NCBI GenBank assembly: GCA_041441915.1
Contig: JASDRS010000013.1
Coordinates: forward strand, 7,097 to 71,096
DNA length: 64,000 bases
Source: UBA10365 sp041441915
GTDB taxonomy: Bacteria > Pseudomonadota > Alphaproteobacteria > Rhodobacterales > Rhodobacteraceae
Direction of reading: 5' to 3'
Shown: one piece after another, positions 17,936-26,789 of the stretch
Numbering within the stretch: the first letter of the stretch is position 1
Layout of the letters: every line of letters begins with the position of its first letter
Position numbers and translations under genes: made by a program
Notes under the pieces: generated by a model
Told to the model about the DNA's origin: nothing
Seen by the model: only the letters and a program-made list of their open reading frames with translations
Databases searched by the model: none

Positions 17936-19365
17936 TTAATCAGTGTTCTAGGCGATCAGCTAATCCCTGACCTTTCGGCGCGTTGCGGATCGGGTGCGTG
18001 ATGTGATCTTAATGGCAAAAGTTGTAGGAGAACCTGCAGCTTTTGCGCATCATACACAAAAAATAGTTCTGATATTTGCTGCAATGCGCGGCTTTGAGCA
18101 GCAATTACGCGATTTAGGGTGACAGGTTGCTTACAGCTTCTTTGATGATTCAGACAATACTCAAACATTGGCTAGAAAAATCATGCGCCACGTTCTCACT
18201 TTGGATGTGTGATCAGCTTGTTATGACGCGGGCGGACGAGTGGCGGGTGGGTACCGAACTTTCTCGCTCGGTGCTGGACAAAACTCTGTTAGAGGATAAC
18301 CAATTTTTATGTAGTGATGACACTTTTCAAATTTGGGCACAGGACCAAAAGTCGTTTTGGATGGAGTGCTTCTATCATAATCAGCCCAAAGGTGGCTAGT
18401 GAAATTATGACTTCGAAAATCAAAAAGCCGGCAACCCTGATCTTTTTTGAATAAGCCTACTTCGCTTTGCGCCAGTACAAAAACCTAAAAGATCATGGCT
18501 TTAGTTGGTAATAACTTTGGTTGCCACTTTGGCGATATTGATTATTTTGATTGGGCAACCAGCTGGATTGGTGCTTTGCAGGCCTTAGTGCATTTCATTG
18601 AATACGCGTTGCTACGTTTCGGAGACGAACAAGATCCGATGCTGGAATCGGATCCGATATTATCGCATTCATTTTTTTCACCGTATATGGATATTGGACT
18701 GTTGTCGCCAAGGGAGGTTTGTAATGCTGTAGAAACATCTGACAAAGCTGGAAAAATTCCGCTGAATTCGGTCGAAGGCGATATACGGAAAATGATCGGT
18801 TGACACGAATTTATGCGTGGTGCGCATTTGTAAAAGGCCCTCATATCTATTATCAAATGGCTTGGATGAAAGCGCTCCTTTGTCGCCTCTTTATTTAGGC
18901 GCGCCAACAAAGGCGACCTGTATGGATGTGGCCATCAAGCAAACGCTTATGATGACTAGTCACTTTGCGCTATTGGCAGGAATATCAACGCAAGAAGTTC
19001 AGCAATGGTATTTATCTGTCTATATTGATGCTTTTGAATACGTCGAGACACCAAATATTATAGGCATGTCACAAGGGGCCGATCGAGAAGTGACTGCGTC
19101 AAATCCGTATGTTTCGTCTGGCGCCTAAATCGCGCACATGTCTGATTATCACAAAGACTGCCATTGCGTTGTCTAAGATAAGCTTGGGTCGCAGGATTGT
19201 CACTTTAATTTGCTTTACTGGCATTTTTCAAACCGCTCCCGCGAGACCTTTAAGCCCAATCCCGGTATGGCGAAAATGTATCGTCTTTGGGGTTATGGGC
19301 TCCTTAATCGACGTGAGGCCATCATCGATAAGGGTCAAAAAATTATAGAAAATGTTGCTGCATAG
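17936..19365 (+). pseudogene. Prokaryotic (6-4) photolyase/CryB-type gene, heavily frameshifted
   Basis: Forward-strand fragments in several frames match, in order, the PhrB/CryB FeS-BCP family: ISVLGDQLIPDLS (17941 on), HHTQKIVLIFAAMR, a QDQKSFWMECFYHNQPKGG-like segment, YFDWATSWIGALQALVHFIEYALLRFGDEQD, FFSPYMDIGLLSPREVCNAVE, KIPLNSVEGDIRKMIG, then SHFALLAGISTQEVQQWYLSVYIDAFEYVETPNIIGMSQ, ASNPYVSSGAYI, MSDYHKDC and FNLLYWHF, ending at TAG 19363-19365. At least six stops or frameshifts separate them. An intact protein would repair UV (6-4) photoproducts using FAD and an iron-sulfur cluster. The near-complete length argues for point decay rather than deletion. Confidence 0.88.
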
Positions 19366-19386
19366 AATCTTGCTTAGGGTAGAGAA

Positions 19387-20943
19387 TTACCGGCTAGAGA
19401 GCGCCGGATTAGCCGGCTCGATGATAGTTGATTTCGGTCCAGAAAGCTGGGCCTCTTTGGCAATATAGACGCCCTTATCCCAATTCCCATCCAGAATCTG
19501 ACCCGAGGTATAACGCATTAGGCCCTCACCTTGGCGCAAGCCCACGCTAAAGCTGCCTTCATAGACGTCGCCATTGCCATAGGTGGCGGTGCCCTTGCCG
19601 TCGATCTCGCCAGATTTCCAGTCGCCTGAATAACGAAAACCGTCGGGCATGACTATTTCGCCTTGCCCTTCGCGTGCACCATCCACAAAATTTCCAGAGA
19701 AACTGGTGCCATCGGCATAATCAACTATGGCGCGGCCGTGGCGCTTTCCCGCTAGCCAGCCGCCTTCATAGCGATAGCCGTCAGGATATGTCATCAAACC
19801 GCTGCCATTGGGCAGCGCATCTTTAAAGTCACCCTCATAGATCACCTGATCAGAATAAATCGCGCTGCCCTTACCTTGGATCACGCCATCGACCCAAATG
19901 CCTTTATGCATCGAGCCGTTAGAATACTCGATTTTACCCTGTCCGTTGGGGCGGTCATCGGCAAAGCTACCCCGATAGATTGTACCATCTGTATATGTCA
20001 CAACGGCCAAACCGTTCATGCGCCCTTCTACCCAAATGCCGTCATATTTATAGCCAGACACGGTTGTAAAAATGCCTTTTCCATGGCGCTTGTCGGCGAC
20101 AAATTTGCCGCTATACGCATCGCCGTTTGGGCTTTCGACGCGGCCCTCGCCTTGGCGCGTGCCATTAATCAATGTGCCTTTGTAAATATCTCCGTTGGGT
20201 TGGGTCAATACACCCTCACCGTTCATTTGCCCGTCCACCCAGAGGCCTTCATAAATCAGGCCGTCGGGTAAAGTTAACTTTCCTTGACCTGAGCGCTGGC
20301 CTTGGTCGAAATTACCTGCATAAATCGCTCCGTCAGAAAAGGTTAAAATACCTATGCCTTGTTTGATGCCCGCAAGCCAAGTGCCCTCGTAACGCGCGCC
20401 ATCATCTGACGTCATCGCGCCTTGGCCGTTCATTTGACCATTCAAAAAGCCGCCTGTATAGTTTGACCCATCGGCATAATAGGCAAGCCCTAGTCCGGTC
20501 ATCGCACCCAAGATCCAGCCGCCCTCATAGCTTGAACCGTCGGCATAGTTGATTAGGCCTTTACCATTGGGTTTGCCCTCTGAGAACATACCACTGTAAA
20601 CAGCACCATTGGTATAACGCGCTTCTCCCATCCCAGAGATCACGCCATCTACCCAATCACCAGTATAGTTATAGCCGTTTGTCAGTTGAAAAGAGCCAAC
20701 CCCATGCGGCTTTCCATAGCGAAACGTGCCCTTGTAGACAGAGCCATCATCATATTGCTTGGTAATAATGCCGCTTTGGTCTTGGTTTAGGCCTAAACTA
20801 TCTGGTGTGATTTTTTGGACGGGAGAAGCTGTTTCTGCCCAGATTGATGACGTACTTGCCAGCCCAAAAACAATTGCTAAGGTTACAAGAGAATTTAGGC
20901 CACCCCTTATGGGATGAAAAAGCTTAATGGTGATCATGATCAT
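19387..20943 (-). CDS. Secreted MORN-repeat protein with 19 repeats
   Basis: 518 residues with a signal peptide (hydrophobic about 19-35, cut near IWAETA). From about residue 65 to 500 it consists of MORN repeats with a 23-residue period, each with the Y-x-G-x-(W/F) core followed by G-x-x-x-G-x-G. I count 19 cores, and the aromatic at core position 5 alternates F, W, F, W through most of the array (see findings). The C-terminal tail (about 500-518) is non-repetitive. MORN arrays form extended beta-hairpin rods; bacterial secreted members have no agreed role, and an envelope scaffold is plausible. It is convergent with the dead photolyase, and nadE diverges 158 bp away. Confidence 0.9.
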   Translation of the reverse strand: MIMITIKLFHPIRGGLNSLVTLAIVFGLASTSSIWAETASPVQKITPDSLGLNQDQSGIITKQYDDGSVYKGTFRYGKPHGVGSFQLTNGYNYTGDWVDGVISGMGEARYTNGAVYSGMFSEGKPNGKGLINYADGSSYEGGWILGAMTGLGLAYYADGSNYTGGFLNGQMNGQGAMTSDDGARYEGTWLAGIKQGIGILTFSDGAIYAGNFDQGQRSGQGKLTLPDGLIYEGLWVDGQMNGEGVLTQPNGDIYKGTLINGTRQGEGRVESPNGDAYSGKFVADKRHGKGIFTTVSGYKYDGIWVEGRMNGLAVVTYTDGTIYRGSFADDRPNGQGKIEYSNGSMHKGIWVDGVIQGKGSAIYSDQVIYEGDFKDALPNGSGLMTYPDGYRYEGGWLAGKRHGRAIVDYADGTSFSGNFVDGAREGQGEIVMPDGFRYSGDWKSGEIDGKGTATYGNGDVYEGSFSVGLRQGEGLMRYTSGQILDGNWDKGVYIAKEAQLSGPKSTIIEPANPALSSR

Positions 20944-21101
20944 CCCCTAACTCTGACCGCGATAGATTCTATCTAGCTCCATTCCTAGCTTTGCAAAAAC
21001 AATCTGACAAGTATAAGGGTGCTTAACGGCTTTTCCTTAGCAGCCTTTGTGCTAAACAAGGCTATGTTACTTGCAATGCCCAAAAGGCGAATAGGAAAAT
21101 T

Positions 21102-22766
21102 ATGAGCGCTACCTTTCGTTTGATCTTGGCCCAGTTTAATCCCAGCGTTGGAGCCCTTATGGCTAACGGCATAATGGCGCGTGAAGCATGGGAAAAGGCC
21201 AAAGCCCAAGGCGCAGATCTTTTGGCCTTTCCCGAAATGTTTATAACGGGTTATCAGGCTCAAGACCTTATTTTAAAAAAAAGTTTTGTTCTGAAGGCTA
21301 CTGCGGAAATAGCCAAATTAGCTGTATTGACAGCGGATGGACCTGCAATTGCAATTGGGGGGCCGCATCAAAAAAATGGGTGCCTCTATAACGCTTATTA
21401 TATTTTGCAAGGTGGCAAGATAGATGCAGTCATCCTAAAGCATCATTTGCCCAATAACGAAGTGTTTGACGAAAAGCGAATTTTTGTGGCGGCTGATATT
21501 TGCGGCCCCTACCGTATAGGCCCCCTGCGTATTGGTTCGCCCATTTGTGAAGACGCCTGGAACAGTGATGTTACGGAAACCTTGGCAGAATCAGGCGCTG
21601 CACTTTTGTTGGTGCCTAATGGGTCGCCCTATCACCGAGGTAAGTTAGGTTTACGCCAAAATCTTATGGTGGCGCGGGTAATCGAAACTGGTTTGCCTGC
21701 TATCTATTTGAATATGGTTGGTGGGCAAGATGATCAGCTGTTTGATGGCGCCTCTTTCGCGCTTAATCCAAAGGGTGAGCTGGCTGTGCAATTGCTCGCT
21801 TTTGAAGAGCAACTGGCCGTTATAGATCTAGTCGAAGAACCCCAAGGCTGGCGCATTGTTGCCCAAGCGTTAGCTTTGCAGCCAAGCGAATATCAAGCTG
21901 ATTATCATGCAATGGTGCTAAGCCTCCGCGACTATTTGGCAAAAACCGGGTTTTCGAAAGTCGTGCTTGGCCTTTCTGGTGGAATCGACAGCTCTTTGGT
22001 CGCGACCATCGCTGCCGATGCGATAGGGCCACAAAATGTGCAATGCTATATGCTTCCATCTATCTACACGTCAGTGGAATCGCTTCAAGACGCAGACGAA
22101 CTCACGCAAAATCTGGGCGTAGGGCTTGAAACTTTGTCCATATCCAAGTCACAGGTGGTCATTGAGACGTTGATTGCACCGTTTTTACCTGATCAAGCCC
22201 CCGCAGTTACTCATGAAAACATCCAATCGCGCTTGCGCGGCTTGTTGTTGATGGCCCTGTCAAATGCGACCGGTGCTATGGTTTTGACTACGGGCAATAA
22301 ATCTGAAGTGGCTGTGGGCTATTGCACCATCTATGGCGATATGAATGGTGGTTTCAACCCGATCAAAGACCTTTATAAAACACGCGTTTTTGATATGTGC
22401 CGTTGGCGTAATGTGCATCATTTAGTATGGATGCAGGGGTCGCAAGGCGCGGTGATCCCTGAACGCATTATCGAAAAACCGCCAAGTGCCGAACTTCGTC
22501 CAGATCACCGCGATGATGATAACTTGCCCCCCTATGAGGTTTTGGACCCCATTCTAGAAGCCATTATTGAAGACGAAAAATCGCTGGATGAGATTTGTGC
22601 CTTAGGATTTGATCCTCAAACGATCAAACGGGTCGAAAATCTGATCATGATCAGCGAATATAAGCGCTTTCAATCCGCGCCAGGCACAAAACTTACCCGC
22701 AAGGCTTTTTGGCTCGACAGGCGTTATCCTATTGCCAATCTGTTTCGAGACGCAAACGACAGCTAA
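21102..22766 (+). CDS. nadE: Glutamine-hydrolysing NAD+ synthetase
   Basis: Last step of NAD synthesis: amidates nicotinate adenine dinucleotide using glutamine. 554 residues. The N-terminal nitrilase-type glutaminase domain (about 1-245) shows the catalytic Glu in FPEMFITGYQ, the Lys in LKHHLPNNEVFDE and the Cys in SPICEDAWNSDV. The C-terminal synthetase domain has the PP-loop LGLSGGIDSSL, and TTGNKSEVAVGYCTIYGD. ATG 21102 follows AGGAAAAT. It is not in an evident operon. Confidence 0.95.
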   Translation: MSATFRLILAQFNPSVGALMANGIMAREAWEKAKAQGADLLAFPEMFITGYQAQDLILKKSFVLKATAEIAKLAVLTADGPAIAIGGPHQKNGCLYNAYYILQGGKIDAVILKHHLPNNEVFDEKRIFVAADICGPYRIGPLRIGSPICEDAWNSDVTETLAESGAALLLVPNGSPYHRGKLGLRQNLMVARVIETGLPAIYLNMVGGQDDQLFDGASFALNPKGELAVQLLAFEEQLAVIDLVEEPQGWRIVAQALALQPSEYQADYHAMVLSLRDYLAKTGFSKVVLGLSGGIDSSLVATIAADAIGPQNVQCYMLPSIYTSVESLQDADELTQNLGVGLETLSISKSQVVIETLIAPFLPDQAPAVTHENIQSRLRGLLLMALSNATGAMVLTTGNKSEVAVGYCTIYGDMNGGFNPIKDLYKTRVFDMCRWRNVHHLVWMQGSQGAVIPERIIEKPPSAELRPDHRDDDNLPPYEVLDPILEAIIEDEKSLDEICALGFDPQTIKRVENLIMISEYKRFQSAPGTKLTRKAFWLDRRYPIANLFRDANDS

Positions 22767-22980
22767 GCTAAGCTGAGATTGTATTTTCATGCTGCAAGAC
22801 GCACATTGTATGAAATTATTGCTGATCTCATTGAAAATATATTCTGGAAGAGTTGGGTCGCCCAACCTAAACCTCAGATTTTATACTTGGAGCTAACACT
22901 GTGTTCAACACAGCGATTCCTGTTTACATATGGCACAAGGAGAAATTTAAATTCAATTTTCTAGCCACCTTAAGGAAGAA

Positions 22981-23880
22981 ATGAAAACTATAACAACCCA
23001 AAGCCTTGTTCTTGGCGCCAGCTTACTTACCGGTGAGCTCGTTCTAGCCATCGTAATAGCAAGCATTGTTAAACTACTGGAACCGCAAATACCCATCTTC
23101 CAAATACTATTATGCCGCTATCTGTTTTGTCTTCCATTGCTAGTGATTTACGGCCGCATGTCGCTTGGTCGACAATTCCTAAAAGTCACTAATACTCGCA
23201 TCCTTTTACTAAGAACTTTTTGCGGATTTATGGGGCTATCATTTTGGTATCTAGCCATAGCAACTATAAACATAAGTTCAGCAACCGTTCTACTAAACAC
23301 AATGCCACTTTTTATAACATTATTATCCGCCCTAATAGCACATGAGAGCGTGGGAATGCGTCGCATGTTTGCGGTCATCTTTGGCTTTGGCGGCGTATTG
23401 TTAATTCTTCTGCCATTAAAGGCAGACTTTAGCTTAATCGGCGCATTTTATGCTTTGTTAGGCGCATTGTTCGCAGGTCTAATGTTTGTATTTATACGCA
23501 TGCTTGGGAAAAGCGACGCCTCTATTTCAACCGCTATATGGTATAACGCTTTCGGTGCTTTGGCATCAGGTATTATTTGTACAATTTCTACTGATTTTCA
23601 ATTGGTGAACTACAGTAAAACTATTGACCTGCATCCTTGGACCCTACTGATTGCAATAGGCATTATGGCAAGTTTCCAACAGTTTTTTCTGGCCGAAAGC
23701 CATCGGTATGCAGATGCATCAGCACTTGCGCCACTTCACTATTTATCTATTCCACTAAGCGTTATTTTTGGAATAATTTTATTTGGAGATATCATTACGA
23801 TTAAGTTTATTATTGGTGCGTTAATCATTGTGATGTCAAGTTGCTACATTTTTTTTAGAGAGCGTTCCCTAGGCGTTTAA
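22981..23880 (+). CDS. DMT-family (EamA) transporter
   Basis: 299-residue inner-membrane protein with ten predicted membrane segments arranged as two EamA halves; AAGGAAGAA precedes ATG 22981. Halves are marked by RTFCGFMGLSFWYLAIA with LLNTMPLFITLLSALI, and the second by LAESHRYADASALAPLHYLSIPLSVIFGIILFGD. Such proteins usually export metabolites or amino acids; the substrate cannot be predicted. Codons are clearly more AT-rich than in adjacent nadE and gltX, and the gene is flanked by non-coding DNA on both sides, which suggests recent acquisition. A second DMT gene in this window, at 38655-39534, is dead. Confidence 0.88.
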   Translation: MKTITTQSLVLGASLLTGELVLAIVIASIVKLLEPQIPIFQILLCRYLFCLPLLVIYGRMSLGRQFLKVTNTRILLLRTFCGFMGLSFWYLAIATINISSATVLLNTMPLFITLLSALIAHESVGMRRMFAVIFGFGGVLLILLPLKADFSLIGAFYALLGALFAGLMFVFIRMLGKSDASISTAIWYNAFGALASGIICTISTDFQLVNYSKTIDLHPWTLLIAIGIMASFQQFFLAESHRYADASALAPLHYLSIPLSVIFGIILFGDIITIKFIIGALIIVMSSCYIFFRERSLGV

Positions 23881-24173
23881 TACAACACGTTCAGGAAAAT
23901 TAGAAAACCTCATAGAAACTAAAAAATTTGATTTTTTGGGTAATTTTCTTTGGAAAAGGCATAGGTTAGATTTGTGCGAACCAAGTGGTTGATCACGTCA
24001 AACGTTAAATTCGTAAAATTATTCTATTCGACTTACGCTACAAACCAACCTATGATTGAAAATGTGGGTAAGTTGAAAAACTGAACTTTTCCGAAACCAA
24101 ATGGGGGCTAACGTGCACCTGATATGGACATTTGGCCTGCCATATGGAAAACGAGGCGCTTCAGGAGATCCCC

Positions 24174-25499
24174 ATGACAACCATCACTCGTTTTGCCCCT
24201 TCGCCCACAGGTTACATTCATGTTGGAAACCTGCGTACCGCATTGATGAACTATCTGATTGCGCGCAAAAGTGGCGGAACATTTATTTTGCGTTTGGATG
24301 ACACAGATCGGGAACGCTCGCGCCAAGAATATGTAGATGCTTTGATGTTTGACCTGGAATGGATGGGGCTGCATTGGGATAGGGTTGAACGCCAATCTTT
24401 GCGTCTTGACCGTTACCGTGAAGCGGCAGCCGATCTGCGAGAAAAAGGTCGCTTTTACGAATGTTTTGAAACTCCTGTCGAGCTTGACCTGAAACGCAAA
24501 AAACAGCTCAACATGGGAAAACCACCCGTCTATGATCGTAGCGCGCTTGGCCTAAGTGTAGTTGATAAGGACAGCGCGCGCGCGCAAGGCAAAGAGGGCT
24601 ATTGGCGCTTTGAACTAGATCAAAATCGTATCGAATGGGTTGACGGAATTTTAGGGGCCACTTCTATTGATGCGGCTTCTGTTTCTGACCCAGTGTTGAT
24701 CAGAACTGACGGGCAGGTGCTTTATACATTCGCTTCGTCTGTCGATGATATTGATATGGACGTGACCAGCATTGTGCGTGGCGCTGACCATGTCACCAAT
24801 ACCGCCACGCAAATTCAGATCATGCAAGCTATGGGCGGTACGCCCCCGTCTTTTGCGCACCATTCACTTCTAACTGGTCCGCAGGGCGAGGCTTTGTCAA
24901 AACGGTTTGGCACCTTGTCGCTGCGAGATTTGCGCGAGCGTGGGGTCGAGCCTGCGGCGCTTTTGTCGATGATGGCGCGCTTGGGCTCGTCGCAGCCCAT
25001 TGAGGTGATGTCTGACCTTGAAGAAATTGCAACTAATTTCGAGCCTTCGACCTTTGGGGCGGCACCAACTAAGTTTGACGCCGAAGATCTTTTCCCGCTG
25101 ACGCGCCAATATCTGCAAGGCCTGCCTTTTGACGTGGTCGCTCAGCGGATCAAAGCGTTGGGCGTGCCAGATGATTTGGCAGTGGGCTTTTGGAAAGTTG
25201 CTCGCGAAAACATAATGGTCTTGTCTGACCTTACCGGCTGGTGGCAGCTGTTCTCGCAAGGGGTAGACCCTTTGATCGACCCTGAAGATAAAGAATTTGT
25301 GGCTCGAGCGATGGTGCTCTTGCCCGAAGGCCAGCTGGATGCAGATACTTGGGGCAGTTGGACGGCGGCTGTAAAAGAGGCCACAGGGCGTAAAGGCAAG
25401 GGCTTGTTTATGCCGCTGCGAAAAGCCCTCACTGGGCGAGAACATGGGCCTGATATGCGTGATATTCTGCCCTTATTACAAGTGATCCGCGCCCGCTAA
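24174..25499 (+). CDS. gltX: Glutamyl-tRNA synthetase
   Basis: Class I aminoacyl-tRNA synthetase, 441 residues. ATG 24174 (codons for MTTITRFAPSPTGY) has CAGGAG 7 bp upstream, so the longer in-frame start at 24132 is rejected. HIGH-type motif is HVGNLRTAL; the KMSKS-type loop is ALSKRFGTLSL, shortened as in many alphaproteobacterial GltX. The HTEIQ-like region reads NTATQIQIMQAMG. Alphaproteobacteria often carry two GltX; this could be the copy that also charges tRNA-Gln for later amidation, which sequence alone cannot decide. Confidence 0.92.
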   Translation: MTTITRFAPSPTGYIHVGNLRTALMNYLIARKSGGTFILRLDDTDRERSRQEYVDALMFDLEWMGLHWDRVERQSLRLDRYREAAADLREKGRFYECFETPVELDLKRKKQLNMGKPPVYDRSALGLSVVDKDSARAQGKEGYWRFELDQNRIEWVDGILGATSIDAASVSDPVLIRTDGQVLYTFASSVDDIDMDVTSIVRGADHVTNTATQIQIMQAMGGTPPSFAHHSLLTGPQGEALSKRFGTLSLRDLRERGVEPAALLSMMARLGSSQPIEVMSDLEEIATNFEPSTFGAAPTKFDAEDLFPLTRQYLQGLPFDVVAQRIKALGVPDDLAVGFWKVARENIMVLSDLTGWWQLFSQGVDPLIDPEDKEFVARAMVLLPEGQLDADTWGSWTAAVKEATGRKGKGLFMPLRKALTGREHGPDMRDILPLLQVIRAR

Positions 25500-25633
25500 G
25501 CTCTCATGCGAAAGCAGGGTTTTCAACCTAAGGCCTGCACTTTAAGTTTGGCCAGCCCCCCCCATTACAAACCAATATTTGCTCTATTAATATGCAGTCA
25601 GCAAATAATATAATTAATAAAATTAAGGCGTTG

Positions 25634-25940
25634 GATTTTTTCGCATGTCGTTTAGTTCTGCGCCTGCGCCGTGGTGCCACACCTAGCCCAAAGACTGCGC
25701 CCGCATATTTTCGATTGGCAGCCCGACTGACACATATTGTGCTTTATGCGGCGATGTTCATTTCTCTGGTTTCTGGGGCTATGGCGTGATACGGGCGCAT
25801 GCCTTTGGCCGCAGAATTACATGGAATGGGCCAAGCCCATTTTGATTTTCTTGGGTCTGTTTCATGTAATAGCCACGTTATGACATCATTTTTGGCTCAA
25901 AGATGGGCTTATTGCGTGAAGGTTCCGTCCGCTTGACTAG
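25634..25940 (+). pseudogene. Cytochrome b561 remnant
   Basis: Degraded C-terminal two thirds of a small di-heme cytochrome b561. Readable: RLVLRLRRGATPSP, then AARLTHIVLYAAMFISLVSGAMA followed by TGA where Trp is expected, YGRMPLA, and after a frameshift ILIFLGLFHVIATL, TGA, HHFWLKDGLIA, TGA, R. The heme-ligand His residues of two helices (LTHIVLYA, LFHVIATL) remain visible. The N-terminal helix is missing. It lies between gltX and the esterase and cannot make a functional protein. Confidence 0.72.
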
Positions 25941-25949
25941 GATTTGTAG

Positions 25950-26720
25950 CTATGTGTCCAAAAAAATACGTAGTGTATCCTCAAATGAACGCGGATTTTC
26001 CGCGTGCAGCCAATGACCAACATTGGGAATTTTGGCAAAGCGCGCTTGTGGGAATAACCTGCGAATAACCGATCGATATTCGGGCTTTACATAATGTGAA
26101 AGTCCCCCAGATAAAAATAAAACCGGTCCAGAAAATTCCCCCATGATGGTGGGCCAGCCGACAATATTTGGCATATATTTTTCTAAAACCAACAGATTGA
26201 TGCGCCAGCCGACTGGATCAGCTTTGAAATTCAAAGACTGCAGCAAAAAGGCCCGTAGTGGTGCGTCGTCCATCACTTTTGCCAGCTGGACGTCGGCATC
26301 AGCGCGGTTTTTTATAAGTGCAAAATTAAGTGATTTCATCGCCGAAATGTTGCTATTCGGGTTATGTTCATAGGTGACTGGCGCAATATCTCCCACAAGC
26401 AAGTGGCGCAGGCTTTGTGGCGATTGCAGTGCCAAGACCATGGCAGCCTTGCCACCCATCGAATGGCCCACCACATCGGCCAATCCACCATGGGCTGCGA
26501 TCACTTCCGCCAGATCATTGGCCATCGCTCCATAGGAATGTTCATCGCTCCAAAAACTGGCGCCGTGATTGCGCATATCCACCACCAGAACCGTGCGGTG
26601 ATCCGACATGCGGCGCGCCATTACACCCCAATTGCGGGCCGAACCGAACAGACCATGCACGATCAAAAGCGGGGGCGTGCCACTTGGATTTTGGCTTGGA
26701 TAAAGAACTGTGTTAAGCAT
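25950..26720 (-). CDS. Alpha/beta-hydrolase, YbfF-type esterase
   Basis: 256-residue cytoplasmic hydrolase. Oxyanion region VHGLFGSARNW, nucleophile elbow GHSMGGKAA (Ser), and the late His in NVGHWLHAENP are all present; DMRNHGAS is typical of the YbfF/EphA-like esterase group. It probably cleaves short acyl esters or thioesters; substrate unknown. It is transcribed away from gltX and lies 70 bp downstream of glyA on the same strand, so readthrough from glyA is possible. Confidence 0.85.
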   Translation of the reverse strand: MLNTVLYPSQNPSGTPPLLIVHGLFGSARNWGVMARRMSDHRTVLVVDMRNHGASFWSDEHSYGAMANDLAEVIAAHGGLADVVGHSMGGKAAMVLALQSPQSLRHLLVGDIAPVTYEHNPNSNISAMKSLNFALIKNRADADVQLAKVMDDAPLRAFLLQSLNFKADPVGWRINLLVLEKYMPNIVGWPTIMGEFSGPVLFLSGGLSHYVKPEYRSVIRRLFPQARFAKIPNVGHWLHAENPRSFEDTLRIFLDT

Positions 26721-26789
26721 ATGCAGTCCTAAAAAAATTACAGAATGCCGCTGCGGTAAAAAGTGGGGAGCTGGGTGCCCCCTGAGTAC

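Noticed and set aside
18495..18803. Forward 102-codon frame as a small independent gene
   Set aside because: Its sequence is an internal piece of the broken photolyase (FIEYALLRFGDEQD, LSPREVCNA), not a separate gene.
24108..24395. 95-codon minus-strand frame before gltX
   Set aside because: Lies over the gltX start and its ribosome site; no family resemblance.
25634..25910. TGA as a Trp codon, suggested by the Trp position in the b561 remnant
   Set aside because: Other in-frame TGA codons fall at non-Trp positions, TGG is used for Trp throughout, and several intact genes end with TGA.
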